A DNA stretch of 64,000 nt from NCBI GenBank assembly GCA_019636675.1, contig JAHBXC010000001.1, forward strand, positions 868,001-932,000. The letters run 5' to 3'. The DNA is from Phycisphaeraceae bacterium. GTDB taxonomy: Bacteria > Planctomycetota > Phycisphaerae > Phycisphaerales > UBA1924. Position 1 is the first letter of the stretch. Every line of letters starts with the position of its first letter. The position numbers were made by a program, and so were the translations under genes. Of this stretch, positions 34,917-44,478 are shown one piece after another. The notes beneath the pieces are model-generated. The model was not told the origin of the DNA. It saw only the letters and a list, made by a program, of their open reading frames with translations, and did not search any database.

Positions 34917-35585
34917 TCAGTCGTCCGAGCCGGGTACGCGGCTCAGGATCTCGGAGATTCGCACGCAGAAGTTGTCGTTGACGACGAGGACCTCGCCGCG
35001 GGCCACGTGGCGCCCGTTGACGAAGACATCGACCGGGTCGCCGGCGAGTTTGTCGAGCTCGACGACCGAGCCCTCGCCCAGCCGGAGCACGTCCTCGACG
35101 AGCATGCGCGTGCGCCCGAGTTCGATGTTCACATTGAGGTTCACATCCGCGAGCAGGTCGATGTCGCGGGCTCCGGCCGGGGCGCCGGAGCCGTTGGACG
35201 CGAAATCCGGGAGCGCGACCGGGGCGCCCATCGGCTCGTGGGACGCAGCGCTCATCGCGGAAGCCATGTCGGGCTGAGGCGTGGGCAGAGGCCCCCCGCC
35301 GCTGGCCTGATGCGACTGCGCGGCGGCGACGGCGGCCTTCACCGCGGCCAGCATGTCGGACGCCTTCTCGCTCAGCTCGGGGGGCGCCGGGCCTTTCTTG
35401 ACATCCTGCGCGAGCGATTCGGCGGCCTTCTGAGACTGCTCGATGGTCTTCTCGATGTCGTCGGGGGCGTTCGAGGGCGTCGGGGGCGCCGGGGGCGACG
35501 AAGGCGCGGCATCGCCCGACGGGGTCGTCGAGGGCGGGTCGCCCGGCGCGTCGCTCGGGTTGATGGGTGTCTGCTCGTCGGCCAT
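34917..35585 (-). CDS. fliN: Flagellar C-ring protein FliN with long N-terminal extension
   Basis: A 222-residue protein whose last 80 residues form the SpoA/FliN domain ([60 protein letters not shown], then CVRISEIL). FliN builds the lower C-ring and the docking site for the FliH-FliI complex. The first 140 residues are a Pro/Ala/Ser-rich, acidic and probably disordered extension with one helical part ([20 protein letters not shown]), longer than most FliN proteins. GAGAGGT before the ATG at 35585 supports the start. A fliM gene is not found next to it. Confidence 0.93.
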   Translation of the reverse strand: MADEQTPINPSDAPGDPPSTTPSGDAAPSSPPAPPTPSNAPDDIEKTIEQSQKAAESLAQDVKKGPAPPELSEKASDMLAAVKAAVAAAQSHQASGGGPLPTPQPDMASAMSAASHEPMGAPVALPDFASNGSGAPAGARDIDLLADVNLNVNIELGRTRMLVEDVLRLGEGSVVELDKLAGDPVDVFVNGRHVARGEVLVVNDNFCVRISEILSRVPGSDD

Positions 35586-35720
35586 CCGTGACCTCTCGGG
35601 CGCGCGATCGCGCTCACTGCAAGCATCGGTCGCCGTCCGTGGCGAGCCGCACAGTTTCCTGTGTCCGCGTAGTGTGCGCGCCCCGGGCCCGGCTGTCAAT
35701 GCCCCGGCGCCGGTCCGGCG

Positions 35721-36263
35721 TCAGTAATCCGAGGGGAAGCCGACGCAACGCGCCACCAGGACGCGCTTGAGCTGGGAATGGCCCTCTGCGTCGGGCCCCA
35801 GCAGCTCGTCGAGGAACGCTGTGACCTGGCGGGTGAGCGTCTCGAGCCCTGGCTCGTTGAAGTGCGCCTGCTGGGCGGTGCGCCAGATGCGCCCGATCCC
35901 GGTGCGGATCTCGGCGGCTCGCGACTCGAGCACCCCCTGGATGCGCTCGCTCTCGGAACCTTTGACCTGCACGACGATCTCTGCGTCCCAGATCCACGGG
36001 CGCCCGGTGCTGTTGTTCGGGAAGCGTTCCTTCACGACGTTCAGCTCGACGAGGGCGCCCTTGTCGGACTTGCCGGCGCCGTGCGGGTCGACGTGGGCCG
36101 CTTCGGTCTCTTTGGGCTTGCCCGTCGCGCCCAGGATGAAGAACATCGCCGCGGCCTCTGCGACCAGCAACACCACGACGATGCCGATCGTCTTGATCGG
36201 GAGACCCTTCTTCGCGGGCTCCTGCGACTCGGCGGCGGGCTTGGCGGGTGGCTCTTTGGCCAT
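35721..36263 (-). CDS. fliL: Flagellar basal body-associated protein FliL
   Basis: A 180-residue inner-membrane protein: a short Lys/Pro/Ala-rich cytoplasmic tail, one transmembrane helix (IKTIGIVVVLLVAEAAAMFF) and a periplasmic domain that in FliL forms rings around stator units. The conserved ending LLGPDAEGHSQLKRVLVARC corresponds to the family's C-terminal strand. The ATG at 36263 has GGAG nine nt upstream and begins MAKEPPAK. It lies between flgE and fliN. Confidence 0.88.
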   Translation of the reverse strand: MAKEPPAKPAAESQEPAKKGLPIKTIGIVVVLLVAEAAAMFFILGATGKPKETEAAHVDPHGAGKSDKGALVELNVVKERFPNNSTGRPWIWDAEIVVQVKGSESERIQGVLESRAAEIRTGIGRIWRTAQQAHFNEPGLETLTRQVTAFLDELLGPDAEGHSQLKRVLVARCVGFPSDY

Positions 36264-36430
36264 GAGGGTGCGCTCCACGGGCAAGACGGGCACGCGCGGC
36301 GACACGCCGACGCGCCTGAACCCCGGTCATCGGCGCAGGATGCGCGCGGGTTGACCGGGCCGTCTCGCGAGGAGGGGCAAGCCCTGCGGGTTGCAACGGG
36401 AACGCCTGCGGCGACGGGCGGGGCGTCGGC

Positions 36431-38164
36431 TTATCGGCCGATGACCAGCAGCTGCTGGATCAACTGGTCCGTCGTCTGGATGACTCGGGTCGCGGCGGAA
36501 TAGCCCGTCTGCGTGAGCACCAGGTTGATGAACTCCTGGCCAAGGTCCACGTTCGACTGCTCCAGCGCGCCGCCCACCATGCGACCCGTGCCGAAGTTGC
36601 CCGGCGTGGTGATCAGGGCGGTGCCGGAGTTGGGGCCGACGGCGAACAGGTTGTTGCCCGCGTCGATCAGGCCCTCGGGGTTCGTGAAGGTCGCGACGAT
36701 GATCTGCCCGATCGTGCGCGTCAGCCCGTTCGAGAACCCGCCGGTGATCACGCCGTCCTCGCCCACCGAGAACGAGTCGAGCACGCCCAGGGGCGAGCCG
36801 TCCTGGTTGACGGCGGCGATCTGCGAGCGACCGCTTGTGTCGGTGAGCGCGGTCACCGAGTCGGCGCCGTCGTTGAGCGTGAGCGAGAAGACGAGCGGGT
36901 CGAGCGCGCCGGTCTGGTCGCGCCCGAGGGTGACGGAGATGGGCGAGTTCGTCAGCAGTCGCCCGAAGTTGTCGAACTGGATCAACCCGCCCCCGACGAG
37001 CCGGCTCGGGTTGAGTGGGTCGATGTGGTTGGAGGACTCGACGTAGTAGCGCCAGTTGGTGCCGTTGTCGTCGGTGGAGTCGAGCACCATGGTCAGGTCG
37101 ACCTCGAGGGGCGTGCCCAGCGAGTCGTAGACGATGAAGGTGGTCCGGACGCTCTCGCCGTCGGCGACGGTTGGCGTAGTGACGGTGAACGGGTTGGCGA
37201 TGGCTGCGCCGAGACTGTCGGTGATGCGGATATCGCCGGACTCGAGCTGGATCGTGTTGAACGCGCCCGTGTTGCCCACGATGGAGATGACGCCCGCTGC
37301 GTCGATCTGGGCGCCGGTGATGGATCCGTCGGGGTTGGTGACGCCCGGGTCGATGCCGAAGAAGTTATTGATGAAGGTGAGGAAGTCGCCGATCGTCGTG
37401 ACCGCCGGGTCGATGTTGAACGACTGGGTGGGGAGGGTCTTGTCGCCCTTCTGCGCGCCGTTGAAGGTGATGGCGTAGGGGCCTGCGCCCGGGAACAGGG
37501 CGTTGCCGGTGTTGTCGGGGTTGTCGACGGCGCCGAAGGTGCTGGCGGCGGTGAGCGGGACCGCGGCGGTGGTCTGCCAGACCTGGTCGAAGGCGCTGAT
37601 GGAGCCGGTGGTGGAGAGCGGGCCGCTGGCGTTGAGGTTGCCGGCGAAGTTCACGTTCTCGGTGGCTTCGGCGATGGTGAGCGATCCGAGGGGGATGCTG
37701 ATGTCGCGCGCCTGGCCGGTGACGAGGGTGAAGTTGTCGTCGATCGCGTAGCCGCGCAGGCGTTCGCCCGAGATGGTGACCATCTCGTTGTTCGAGTTGA
37801 GCTGGAACGCGCCGGCGCGGCTGTAGAACTCGCGCCCGCCGCGCTGGACGACGAAGAAGCCGTTGCCGTCGATCGCGAGGTCGGTGGGGATGCCCGTTGG
37901 GTTGATGGGCCCGGTGGCGAAGTTGCGCTGCGTGCCCGCGACGGTGACGCCCAGGCCGACCTGCGCCGGGTTGGTGCCGCCGGTGGTCGCGCCCGGCGCG
38001 GTGCCCAGCGAGATGTTCCTGGAGAAGGCCGGCGCGAAGTGCATGCGGTTGGACTTGAACGCCGTGGTGTTGACGTTGGAGATGTTGTTGCCGATCACGT
38101 CGAGACGACGGGAATTCGCCACGAGGCCCGAGAGACCGGTGAGAAGAGAAGTGGTCGAAGCCAT
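36431..38164 (-). CDS. flgE: Flagellar hook protein FlgE
   Basis: The 577-residue hook subunit, secreted through the flagellar channel. The N-terminal motif (LDVIGNNISNVNTTAFKSNR) and the C-terminal helix (VDLGQEFINLVLTQTGYSAA, then TRVIQTTDQLIQQLLV) form the rod-like D0 core. FlgE-specific segments include DLAIDGNGFFVVQ and YSRAGAFQLNSN. Long variable outer domains between residues 160 and 470 are Asp/Thr/Gly-rich. AGGAG ten nt before the ATG supports the start. Intergenic gaps of 138 nt before it and 167 nt after it are the largest in this part of the cluster. Confidence 0.96.
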   Translation of the reverse strand: MASTTSLLTGLSGLVANSRRLDVIGNNISNVNTTAFKSNRMHFAPAFSRNISLGTAPGATTGGTNPAQVGLGVTVAGTQRNFATGPINPTGIPTDLAIDGNGFFVVQRGGREFYSRAGAFQLNSNNEMVTISGERLRGYAIDDNFTLVTGQARDISIPLGSLTIAEATENVNFAGNLNASGPLSTTGSISAFDQVWQTTAAVPLTAASTFGAVDNPDNTGNALFPGAGPYAITFNGAQKGDKTLPTQSFNIDPAVTTIGDFLTFINNFFGIDPGVTNPDGSITGAQIDAAGVISIVGNTGAFNTIQLESGDIRITDSLGAAIANPFTVTTPTVADGESVRTTFIVYDSLGTPLEVDLTMVLDSTDDNGTNWRYYVESSNHIDPLNPSRLVGGGLIQFDNFGRLLTNSPISVTLGRDQTGALDPLVFSLTLNDGADSVTALTDTSGRSQIAAVNQDGSPLGVLDSFSVGEDGVITGGFSNGLTRTIGQIIVATFTNPEGLIDAGNNLFAVGPNSGTALITTPGNFGTGRMVGGALEQSNVDLGQEFINLVLTQTGYSAATRVIQTTDQLIQQLLVIGR

Positions 38165-38302
38165 GGCGGCAACGCTCCTGAGAGATGCGGCGCGAACGCG
38201 CCGGGATGAATCGTGCTGTGTTCGGTGTCCTCGGCTCCGCCGTGGATCACACTGCTTCGTCCCCGGCGCGCTCCGGCGCCTGGACGCGTGCTCCGCGTCG
38301 GC

Positions 38303-38824
38303 TCAGCCCACGCGTCTCGCGATGTCTCCGACCAGCCGCGCCAGCGTGTCGGCGAGAGACTGGTTGGTCGGCATCGACGAGGGGAATCCGAGCGACGGCG
38401 CGCGATCCTCGCGCGTCCCGGCGCCCCGCTCGTCGGGGATCACCACGAAGGCGTCGGCGTCGGTGACCAGCGCGCCGGGGGCGGAATCCCCCGTCGCGAC
38501 GATCTCGCGAGCGACCACGTCGATGGTGACGGTCTTTCCTTCCACGATCGCCGCCAGGCGCGAAGCGCCCGACGCTTCGGCGGCGTCGGCCGCCAGCGCC
38601 AGCGTCGCGAGCGTCTCGTCGCTGAAGCGGTCCGAGACCTCGCGCCCGATCTTGAGGGGGCGGGTCGCCTCGACGCCGCCCTCGCGGGCCTGGCGCAGCA
38701 GCTCCCCGAACGACGCGCTCTCGGGCCTGGTCGTCGCGCTGGACGCCGGCGAGGCGCCTCCCGGCTGCACGCCCGAGCCGAGCCGGCGCAGAAGGTCCGT
38801 TGGCGAGAGCGAGTTGGTCGTCAC
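38303..38824 (-). CDS. Flagellar operon protein between flgD and flgE
   Basis: A 173-residue protein starting at a GTG that overlaps the flgD stop. Its middle part (IGREVSDRFSDETLATLALA, then GKTVTIDVVAREIVATGD) resembles the small flagellar operon proteins (TIGR02530 type) found between flgD and flgE in many bacteria; those usually show SxHAxxRL, and here the pattern is SDRF, so the match is partial. The N-terminus is Ser/Pro-rich and the C-terminus helical. A role in hook assembly or its regulation is inferred from position. Confidence 0.65.
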   Translation of the reverse strand: MTTNSLSPTDLLRRLGSGVQPGGASPASSATTRPESASFGELLRQAREGGVEATRPLKIGREVSDRFSDETLATLALAADAAEASGASRLAAIVEGKTVTIDVVAREIVATGDSAPGALVTDADAFVVIPDERGAGTREDRAPSLGFPSSMPTNQSLADTLARLVGDIARRVG

Positions 38825-39255
38825 TGGGCGCCCCCGACCTGCGAGAGGAACGCCGGGTCGATGATGTCCTCGATGCGCGTGAACGGCAGCGTGTAGCCGG
38901 TGCTGAGGTTCAGCTGCGCGCCCTCACGCGTCGACTTCACCGACATCACGATGCCCTCGACGCGCAGCCCGGTGGTCGTGAGCCCGTTGACGTACTTGCC
39001 CACCAGCCCGCCGGCCGACGACAGTTCGTTCTGCTTGACGAGGGATTCCAGCGAGGTCTTCAGCGACAGGTCGCTCTCGATCGAGCGGATCGTCGCGATC
39101 TGGTTCAGGAGGTCCTTGCTCTCGCTGGGCGAGAGCGGGTCTTGGTTTGCCAGCTCGGTGATCATGATCTCGAGAAACTGCCCGCTGGTCAGCGCGCTGT
39201 AGGGGTTCGCTGAGTTCGCCGGGGCGCCGGTTGTGTTGTTGCTGATCGCCGACAT
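38821..39255 (-). CDS. flgD: Flagellar hook assembly protein FlgD
   Basis: A 144-residue hook-cap (scaffold) protein. The N-terminal segment carries the FlgD signature FLEIMITELANQDPLSPSES, then LLNQIATIRSIESDLSLKTS. The C-terminal part is only a small beta domain with LVGKYVNG; the second Ig-like domain found in longer FlgD proteins is missing, as in other short FlgD versions. It overlaps the following gene by 4 nt and follows fliK by 28 nt, the usual partner in hook-length control. Confidence 0.92.
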   Translation of the reverse strand: MSAISNNTTGAPANSANPYSALTSGQFLEIMITELANQDPLSPSESKDLLNQIATIRSIESDLSLKTSLESLVKQNELSSAGGLVGKYVNGLTTTGLRVEGIVMSVKSTREGAQLNLSTGYTLPFTRIEDIIDPAFLSQVGGAQ

Positions 39256-39283
39256 GCTCGAACGCCTTTCTCTCGAGACTCAC

Positions 39284-41188
39284 TCACCCGATCGCGTGGA
39301 GGCCGAAGCGGAACCGGAACAGCCGCTCGTCGGGCTCGGTCGCCCCTTCCTCCCGGCTGCGTTCGTATCGCTTCTGCTCGCGCTCGAACCAGCCCCTGCT
39401 CCGCTCGCCCGACGCGTCGTGGTCCGCGTTCGGGTCGGCGCTCGTCGTCTGCTGCCCGGCGCCCTGCTGGTGCGCGTTCGAGCCGGCGCCGTTGAACTGC
39501 CCGCTCGACCCTCCGTGGCTCGCGGGCGCAAGCGTGATCGACAACCTCTCGACGCTCAGACCCTTCGCCTCCAGCGAAGCGCGGAGCGTCTCGATATGAC
39601 GACCAAGCAACTCGCGTGCCTCTGGGGTGGACGCCTGCAGCGTGGCGGCGACGACGCCCCGCGCGATGGTCATCTCGATCTTGAGCAGGCCCAGCGACTC
39701 GGGGGTGAGACGCATCTGGACGCTCCCGCCCTGCTGTTTCATCGCGACGCCGAGGCCTCGGTGGACCGACGCGAGGGCCGCCTCGTCCGGCTCGGCGCCC
39801 TGCGCCGAGCCCGTGAGGGTCGTGTTCGTCTGCGCCGGGTTTGCCGGTGTCGCGCGGATCTCGCCGCCCGGGCGCAGGTCGAACTGCGACCCGGCGTGCT
39901 GGGCTGACGAGTCGCGAGCGCCCGTCGCCTGCTGTGCCGGCGCGGCGCGGTCCTGCCTCTGCTGGCGAGCGTCGTCTCTGGGTCTTTCGTCCGAGGTCGA
40001 TGCCCCCGAGTGCGCCCCCGCCGCCTGCAGTTGCGCGACGGACGGCGCGCTAGGCGCCGGCTCGGCCTGCGACTGCGATGTGCGCCCGCCTTCTGTCGGG
40101 AACGCTCTGGCCGCGACGCGCTGCGTGTCGGTCTCGTCGGCCGGCGCGATCTCGCTGGTCGTCGGCGCGGCGCCGAAGGCCTGGCGTCGCTCCGACGCTT
40201 GGGGCCGGGCGACGCGATCGGTCTGTGCCGAAACTTCGGGCGCCGCCTCGTCCTCCACGAGCCGGGCCTCGCCAGCCCTGGGGCGCGCGGGCGGCAACGA
40301 CGCGTCGGGCTCTTCGCTCGCGCGCTCGGGGAGCACCCGTGCGCCATCGTCGGTCGGGAGCGGACGCGAGGCGTCGGCGCTTGCGGCGCGCGGAGCGGCG
40401 ACGGGCGCGTCTTTCTGGTTTGAGGATGCCTGCTCGGGCTTGGCGGAGAGTCGTGCGTCACCGGTCGGTTCTTCCGGATTGATCGAGGGGCGCGCCGACC
40501 CGTCGCTGGCACGCTGCGTCGCGCCGGGCTGCGAGTGATCCTCGGCGCGTGGCGCCTTCGCGTCCCCGGCGTTCGCGCTGGGCGCAGGGGAGGCGGCGTT
40601 GTCGTTTCCGGTTGTAGTTTGGGCGCCCGCTGCGCCTCGAGGGTCGGGCTGCGCGGCGATCGCCCCGGGCGTCGGGCGAGACTCGCTCTGCTCGGCGTGC
40701 TGTTCGGGCTGGATCGGCGTGCGCGGCGATGGAGCGGGCGCGATCGGCGCGTCGACCTGCGCGATCGGCGCGTCCGAACCGACGGTCGGCTCGGTCACGG
40801 GCACGCCGCCCGACACCGGCTCGACGACGCTCGCGGCCGGCTCCTGGGGCTCAGGCGAGTGCTCGGCGGGCGCCGAGGGAGTCTGGGCAGACGCGTCCTG
40901 CTCGGCAGACTTCTGCGCTTCCGGCTCGACGGGCCCGGTGTTCTCGCGAGCGCCGGGCTCGGCGCGCTTCGAGGCGCGGTCCAGACTCGCGGCGAAGGAA
41001 CGCTCGTCGGGCCGATCGGGCGAGGGATTCTCGGCGCGACCCGAACCGGTCGACCTTGCCTTCGCGTCGGTCGACGAGGGCGCAGCGGATTTCGGCGCGT
41101 CGGGGCGCGTGCGCTGCGCGGCGGGCGCGAGGGTTGCGCTGGGGGGAGGCGCGTCGGGTTGGATCGGGGGCAGCGTCGGGGCGAGCAA
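39284..41188 (-). CDS. fliK: Flagellar hook-length control protein FliK
   Basis: FliK measures hook length and triggers the FlhB switch. This 634-residue protein starts at a TTG at 41188, supported by GGAG 8 nt upstream and by position one nt after the previous stop; no ATG or GTG fits better. The first 480 residues are Pro/Ala/Ser/Glu-rich and probably unfolded, as expected for the ruler. The C-terminal domain includes GGSVQMRLTPESLGLLKIEM and LGRHIETLRASLEAKGLSVE, the FliK switch domain. The end is Gln/His/Ser-rich. Confidence 0.9.
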   Translation of the reverse strand: MLAPTLPPIQPDAPPPSATLAPAAQRTRPDAPKSAAPSSTDAKARSTGSGRAENPSPDRPDERSFAASLDRASKRAEPGARENTGPVEPEAQKSAEQDASAQTPSAPAEHSPEPQEPAASVVEPVSGGVPVTEPTVGSDAPIAQVDAPIAPAPSPRTPIQPEQHAEQSESRPTPGAIAAQPDPRGAAGAQTTTGNDNAASPAPSANAGDAKAPRAEDHSQPGATQRASDGSARPSINPEEPTGDARLSAKPEQASSNQKDAPVAAPRAASADASRPLPTDDGARVLPERASEEPDASLPPARPRAGEARLVEDEAAPEVSAQTDRVARPQASERRQAFGAAPTTSEIAPADETDTQRVAARAFPTEGGRTSQSQAEPAPSAPSVAQLQAAGAHSGASTSDERPRDDARQQRQDRAAPAQQATGARDSSAQHAGSQFDLRPGGEIRATPANPAQTNTTLTGSAQGAEPDEAALASVHRGLGVAMKQQGGSVQMRLTPESLGLLKIEMTIARGVVAATLQASTPEARELLGRHIETLRASLEAKGLSVERLSITLAPASHGGSSGQFNGAGSNAHQQGAGQQTTSADPNADHDASGERSRGWFEREQKRYERSREEGATEPDERLFRFRFGLHAIG

Positions 41189-41189
41189 A

Positions 41190-41873
41190 TCAGGGCTCCG
41201 GTGACGCCGCGACCTCCAGGCCGCGGGTCCGGACCCTTTCAAGCAAACTGGCTGCCAGCGCCGGATCCTCGAACTCGGCGATGATGCGGCTCGCGGTGCG
41301 AAGCTCCATCGCGTTGAGGTACGAGACCGCCTGCTCGATCTGCCCCGAGTTGATGAGCGTCATCAGCAGGTCCCTCGCCTGCCTGGGCTTGAGGGACTGG
41401 TAGAGGCGCACCGCTTTCTCGAACTGCTCGCTTCCCTCGAGCTCCGCCAGACGCGCGCGCAGGGCTTCGAAGTCGGCCCGCTCGCGCGCCAGTCGCTCGC
41501 GGCTCTGCTCGATCTGGGCCAGCTCGCGCGCGAAGGTACGCCGCAGGTCCTGCGCCTCGCGGTCGAGGCGCGAGAGCGCCTGCTCGTGGGCCGACTCGGC
41601 GCTCTGCCCTCGCGCGATGGTGTTCTCGGCCGGGGCCGGGGCTCCCCTCATGAAGGATTCCTGCTCTGCTTCGGCGCGCAGGCGCGCCTCCTCGGCCTCG
41701 CGCTCCGCCCGGGTCGCCGCTTCCTGCGCGATCGTCGGGGCGAACAGGTCGCGCAGCGCGTGGACGCGCTCGGCGCTGAGCCGGTCGGTCGCCCCAAGCC
41801 ACGCGACCACGCCCACCAGGGCGAGGAAGTGGGCGAGCGCGAAGGTCGTCACGATGAGCCACACACTGCGCAT
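41190..41873 (-). CDS. MotE-like protein (coiled coil plus MgtE-N-like domain)
   Basis: A 227-residue protein with an N-terminal membrane helix (VWLIVTTFALAHFLALVGVV), a long charged coiled coil (about 50-160) and a C-terminal helical domain (VRLYQSLKPRQARDLLMTLI, QIEQAVSYLNAMELRTASRI, IAEFEDPALAASLLERV). The last part matches the MgtE N-terminal/FliG-like domain of MotE, a periplasmic chaperone of stator proteins, which is often encoded beside fliJ. The ATG at 41873 overlaps the fliJ stop. The exact partner is unknown because no stator genes are in the window. Confidence 0.8.
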   Translation of the reverse strand: MRSVWLIVTTFALAHFLALVGVVAWLGATDRLSAERVHALRDLFAPTIAQEAATRAEREAEEARLRAEAEQESFMRGAPAPAENTIARGQSAESAHEQALSRLDREAQDLRRTFARELAQIEQSRERLARERADFEALRARLAELEGSEQFEKAVRLYQSLKPRQARDLLMTLINSGQIEQAVSYLNAMELRTASRIIAEFEDPALAASLLERVRTRGLEVAASPEP

Positions 41874-42346
41874 CAGGCGGCGCTCCAATCCGTGCCGTCG
41901 CGCCGGGCGGCGCGGGCGTTGACCATGTCATCGATCGCCGCGGCCTCTTTCTTGTTCTCTTCGCGGATCCATGCCTCGAGCCGGCGCTGGCGCAGCAGCT
42001 CGACCGCCTTGCGGTCCGCCGTGGCCTTCATGAGGGCCGCCCGGGCCCTGTCGAGCTTCTGGAGAACGCCCCCCAGACGCACCGCCAGTCGCTGGATGTT
42101 CGCCGTCGCGTGGAGGGAGGCGTGGCTCTGCAGTCGCACGCCGGCGACATCGACGGCGCGCCCGGCCGGGGCGAGCGCCTCGCGCAGGTCGCGTTTCTGA
42201 TCCGCGAGCGCCCGCTGGGACGCGCGGATTTCTTCCTCGAGCGCCAGCCGCTCGCGCTCGATCTGGGCGACCTCGAGCCGGCGCGCGTCTTCCATGCGTC
42301 GGCGCTGCGACAGGAGGGTCTCGAGCTGGAAGCGGAACTTCGCCAT
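41873..42346 (-). CDS. fliJ: Flagellar export protein FliJ
   Basis: A 157-residue almost fully helical coiled-coil protein beginning MAKFRFQLETLLSQRRRMED, the normal FliJ opening. FliJ acts as the stalk of the FliI ATPase ring and as an escort for export chaperones. Position immediately downstream of fliI (8-nt gap) confirms the call. The following gene starts inside its stop codon. Confidence 0.92.
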   Translation of the reverse strand: MAKFRFQLETLLSQRRRMEDARRLEVAQIERERLALEEEIRASQRALADQKRDLREALAPAGRAVDVAGVRLQSHASLHATANIQRLAVRLGGVLQKLDRARAALMKATADRKAVELLRQRRLEAWIREENKKEAAAIDDMVNARAARRDGTDWSAA

Positions 42347-42354
42347 AATCGCGA

Positions 42355-43701
42355 TCAGGGCCTCCTCGTGCCGAGCTGCTGGAGGATCGCGCCGGCTTCG
42401 ACCGCGAGGTGCATCAGTCGCTTCTTCGCGTCGTCGAACGCGTCGCCCTCGCCCGAGGACTGCTGGAGCAGCGCCTCGATCTTGGGCCTGAGCTGGATCG
42501 CGGCGTCGACCGTCGGGTTGCTGCCCTTCGCGTAGGCGCCGATGTTCACCAGGTCCTCGACCTCGGCGTACGCCGCCAGCAGCTTGAGCACCTGCTGGCG
42601 CGCGGCGATGTGCTGGCGGTCGCACACCTCGTTGGCGACGCGCGAGACCGAGTCGAGCACGTCGATCGCCGGGAAGTGCCCCTTCTGCGCGAGCTTGCGC
42701 GAGAGGATCACGTGCCCGTCGAGGATGCCCCTGGCGGCGTCGGCGATGGGCTCGGTCATGTCGTCGCCTTCGACGAGGATCGCGTAGAACGCGGTGATGG
42801 ACCCCACGCCGTCGATCGCGCCGGCGCGCTCGAGGAGCATGGGCAGCGCCGCGAACACGCTGGGCGTGAAGCCCTTGGTCGCCGGGGGCTCGCCGACGGA
42901 CAGGCCGACCTGTCGCTGCGCCTGCGCGAAGCGCGTGACCGAGTCCATCATGAGCATGACGTCGGCGCCCTGGTCGCGGAACCACTCGGCGATGCTCGTG
43001 GCCGCGTAGGCGGCGCGGATGCGAAGCAGTGGCGATTCATCGCTGGTCGCGCAGACGACGACGCTGCGCATGAGCCCGTCGGGGCCGAGGGCGTGCTCGA
43101 CGAAGTCGCGCACCTCGCGCCCGCGCTCGCCGATGAGGGCGATGACCGAGACGTCCGCCGCCGTCCGGCGCGCGATCGACGCCATGAGCGTCGACTTGCC
43201 CACGCCCGGCCCGGCGAAGATGCCCATGCGCTGGCCGCGCCCCACGGTGGTCATGAGGTCGACGGCACGCACGCCCGTGGGCATGGGGGTGCGGATCGGC
43301 GTGCGCTGCAGGGGCGAGATCGGCGCAGGGTTCAGGGGCTGGGGCGAGAGGTCCACCGGCGCTGGACGCCCGTCGATCGGGTTTCCCATCGCGTCGACGC
43401 AGCGCCCCAGCAGCGAATGGCCCGAGAGCACGGTCGGCGTCGCCTGCTCGCCCACGACGCGATCGCCCGGGCGCACGCCCGAGGTCGCGCACAGCAGCAT
43501 CACGATCGCGGTGTCGGAATCGAACCCGACGACCTCGCCCAGCTTGGGGCCCTCGAGCGTGCGCACGCTCACGAGCGACCCGGTCGCCAGCGGCAGGTCG
43601 TCCACCAGCAGCGACAGCCCGCGCAGCGCGCGCACGCTGCCGGTCACGCGCATCGGGAGCACACGCCGGAGCGCGTCGATCTGGGGGCCCAGCACGCTCA
43701 C
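42355..43701 (-). CDS. fliI: Flagellum-specific ATPase FliI
   Basis: A 448-residue export ATPase related to the F1 beta subunit. Walker A is GPGVGKST (164-171), the catalytic-loop motif GERGREV is at 191-197, and Walker B runs from VMLMMDSVTR (248-257); GEPPATKGFTPSVFAALP is the FliI/YscN segment. The N-terminal region ends in DAMGNPIDGRP. It starts at a GTG overlapping the fliH stop by 4 nt. Confidence 0.97.
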   Translation of the reverse strand: MSVLGPQIDALRRVLPMRVTGSVRALRGLSLLVDDLPLATGSLVSVRTLEGPKLGEVVGFDSDTAIVMLLCATSGVRPGDRVVGEQATPTVLSGHSLLGRCVDAMGNPIDGRPAPVDLSPQPLNPAPISPLQRTPIRTPMPTGVRAVDLMTTVGRGQRMGIFAGPGVGKSTLMASIARRTAADVSVIALIGERGREVRDFVEHALGPDGLMRSVVVCATSDESPLLRIRAAYAATSIAEWFRDQGADVMLMMDSVTRFAQAQRQVGLSVGEPPATKGFTPSVFAALPMLLERAGAIDGVGSITAFYAILVEGDDMTEPIADAARGILDGHVILSRKLAQKGHFPAIDVLDSVSRVANEVCDRQHIAARQQVLKLLAAYAEVEDLVNIGAYAKGSNPTVDAAIQLRPKIEALLQQSSGEGDAFDDAKKRLMHLAVEAGAILQQLGTRRP

Positions 43702-44444
43702 GCCTGCTCCTCGCCCTCGGGGTCAGCCCGGGGCAGCGCGGTCGCGTTGCGATCGGGCATCAGCGCCTCGCAGATCCGGGCGATCTGCGTCTCGATCGAC
43801 GCGTCGATCTCGCCCTTGTCGGTGCGCACGATGACCGATCCCTTGGAGAGCGCCTCGTCCTCGACGATCTCGGCGTGGGCCATCGACGCGAACCTGCGCG
43901 CGAGCGCCGGGGTCATCTGGCGCAGCAGCTCGGCGTCGCCGGGGCTGCAGGCGATGCGCAGTCGCGTCGCGCGGGTGACCATCCCCAGCGCCGCTTCGAG
44001 CTGCGCGCCGGCCGACGCTTCGTCCATCTCCACGGCGCGCTTCGCGACGCGCTCCGCGACGCCCAGGGCCACGCGCAGCACGTCGAGCTTCGCCTCGCGC
44101 AGCATCGCGACGCGGACCGTCTCGAACCCCTCGAGCGCGTCGGCCCAGGCGACCGCGAGGCGCTGGAGGTCCTGCGCCACCTGCTCGCGCGCCTGCGCCG
44201 TCCCCAGCTCCTGGCCCTTGCGGAAGCCCGCGTCGTAGCCCTTCTTCTCGCCCTGCGCGATGCCGACCTTCTCGGCGTCGGCGATCAGGCGCGCTCGCTC
44301 GGCCTGCGCGTCCTCGACGATCTTCTGCGCCTGGAACTTCGCCTGGCCCAGGATGCGATCGCCCTGGCGCGACAGCTCGCCCAGGTCGAGGACGATCGCG
44401 TCCTTCGCCATCGTGGCCGCCTGCGCGTTGCGGATCAGCGCCAC
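43698..44444 (-). CDS. fliH: Flagellar assembly protein FliH
   Basis: A 248-residue protein, the peripheral stalk and negative regulator of FliI. It has a helical N-terminal half (ILGQAKFQAQKIVEDAQAER, then GEKKGYDAGFRKGQELGTAQ with GxxxG-type repeats) and a C-terminal globular part ending DASIETQIARICEALMP, as in FliH/V-ATPase subunit E-like proteins. The GTG at 44444 has GGAGGG six nt upstream, which settles the start. Confidence 0.93.
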   Translation of the reverse strand: MALIRNAQAATMAKDAIVLDLGELSRQGDRILGQAKFQAQKIVEDAQAERARLIADAEKVGIAQGEKKGYDAGFRKGQELGTAQAREQVAQDLQRLAVAWADALEGFETVRVAMLREAKLDVLRVALGVAERVAKRAVEMDEASAGAQLEAALGMVTRATRLRIACSPGDAELLRQMTPALARRFASMAHAEIVEDEALSKGSVIVRTDKGEIDASIETQIARICEALMPDRNATALPRADPEGEEQA

Positions 44445-44478
44445 GACGCGCCCTCCGGGTTGGTGCGAGCGCTTCGCA

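Noticed and set aside
41873-42985. Single long frame covering fliJ and part of fliI
   Set aside because: The N-terminal part is an off-frame reading of fliI; the genuine FliJ protein starts at the ATG at 42346 with the normal FliJ opening.
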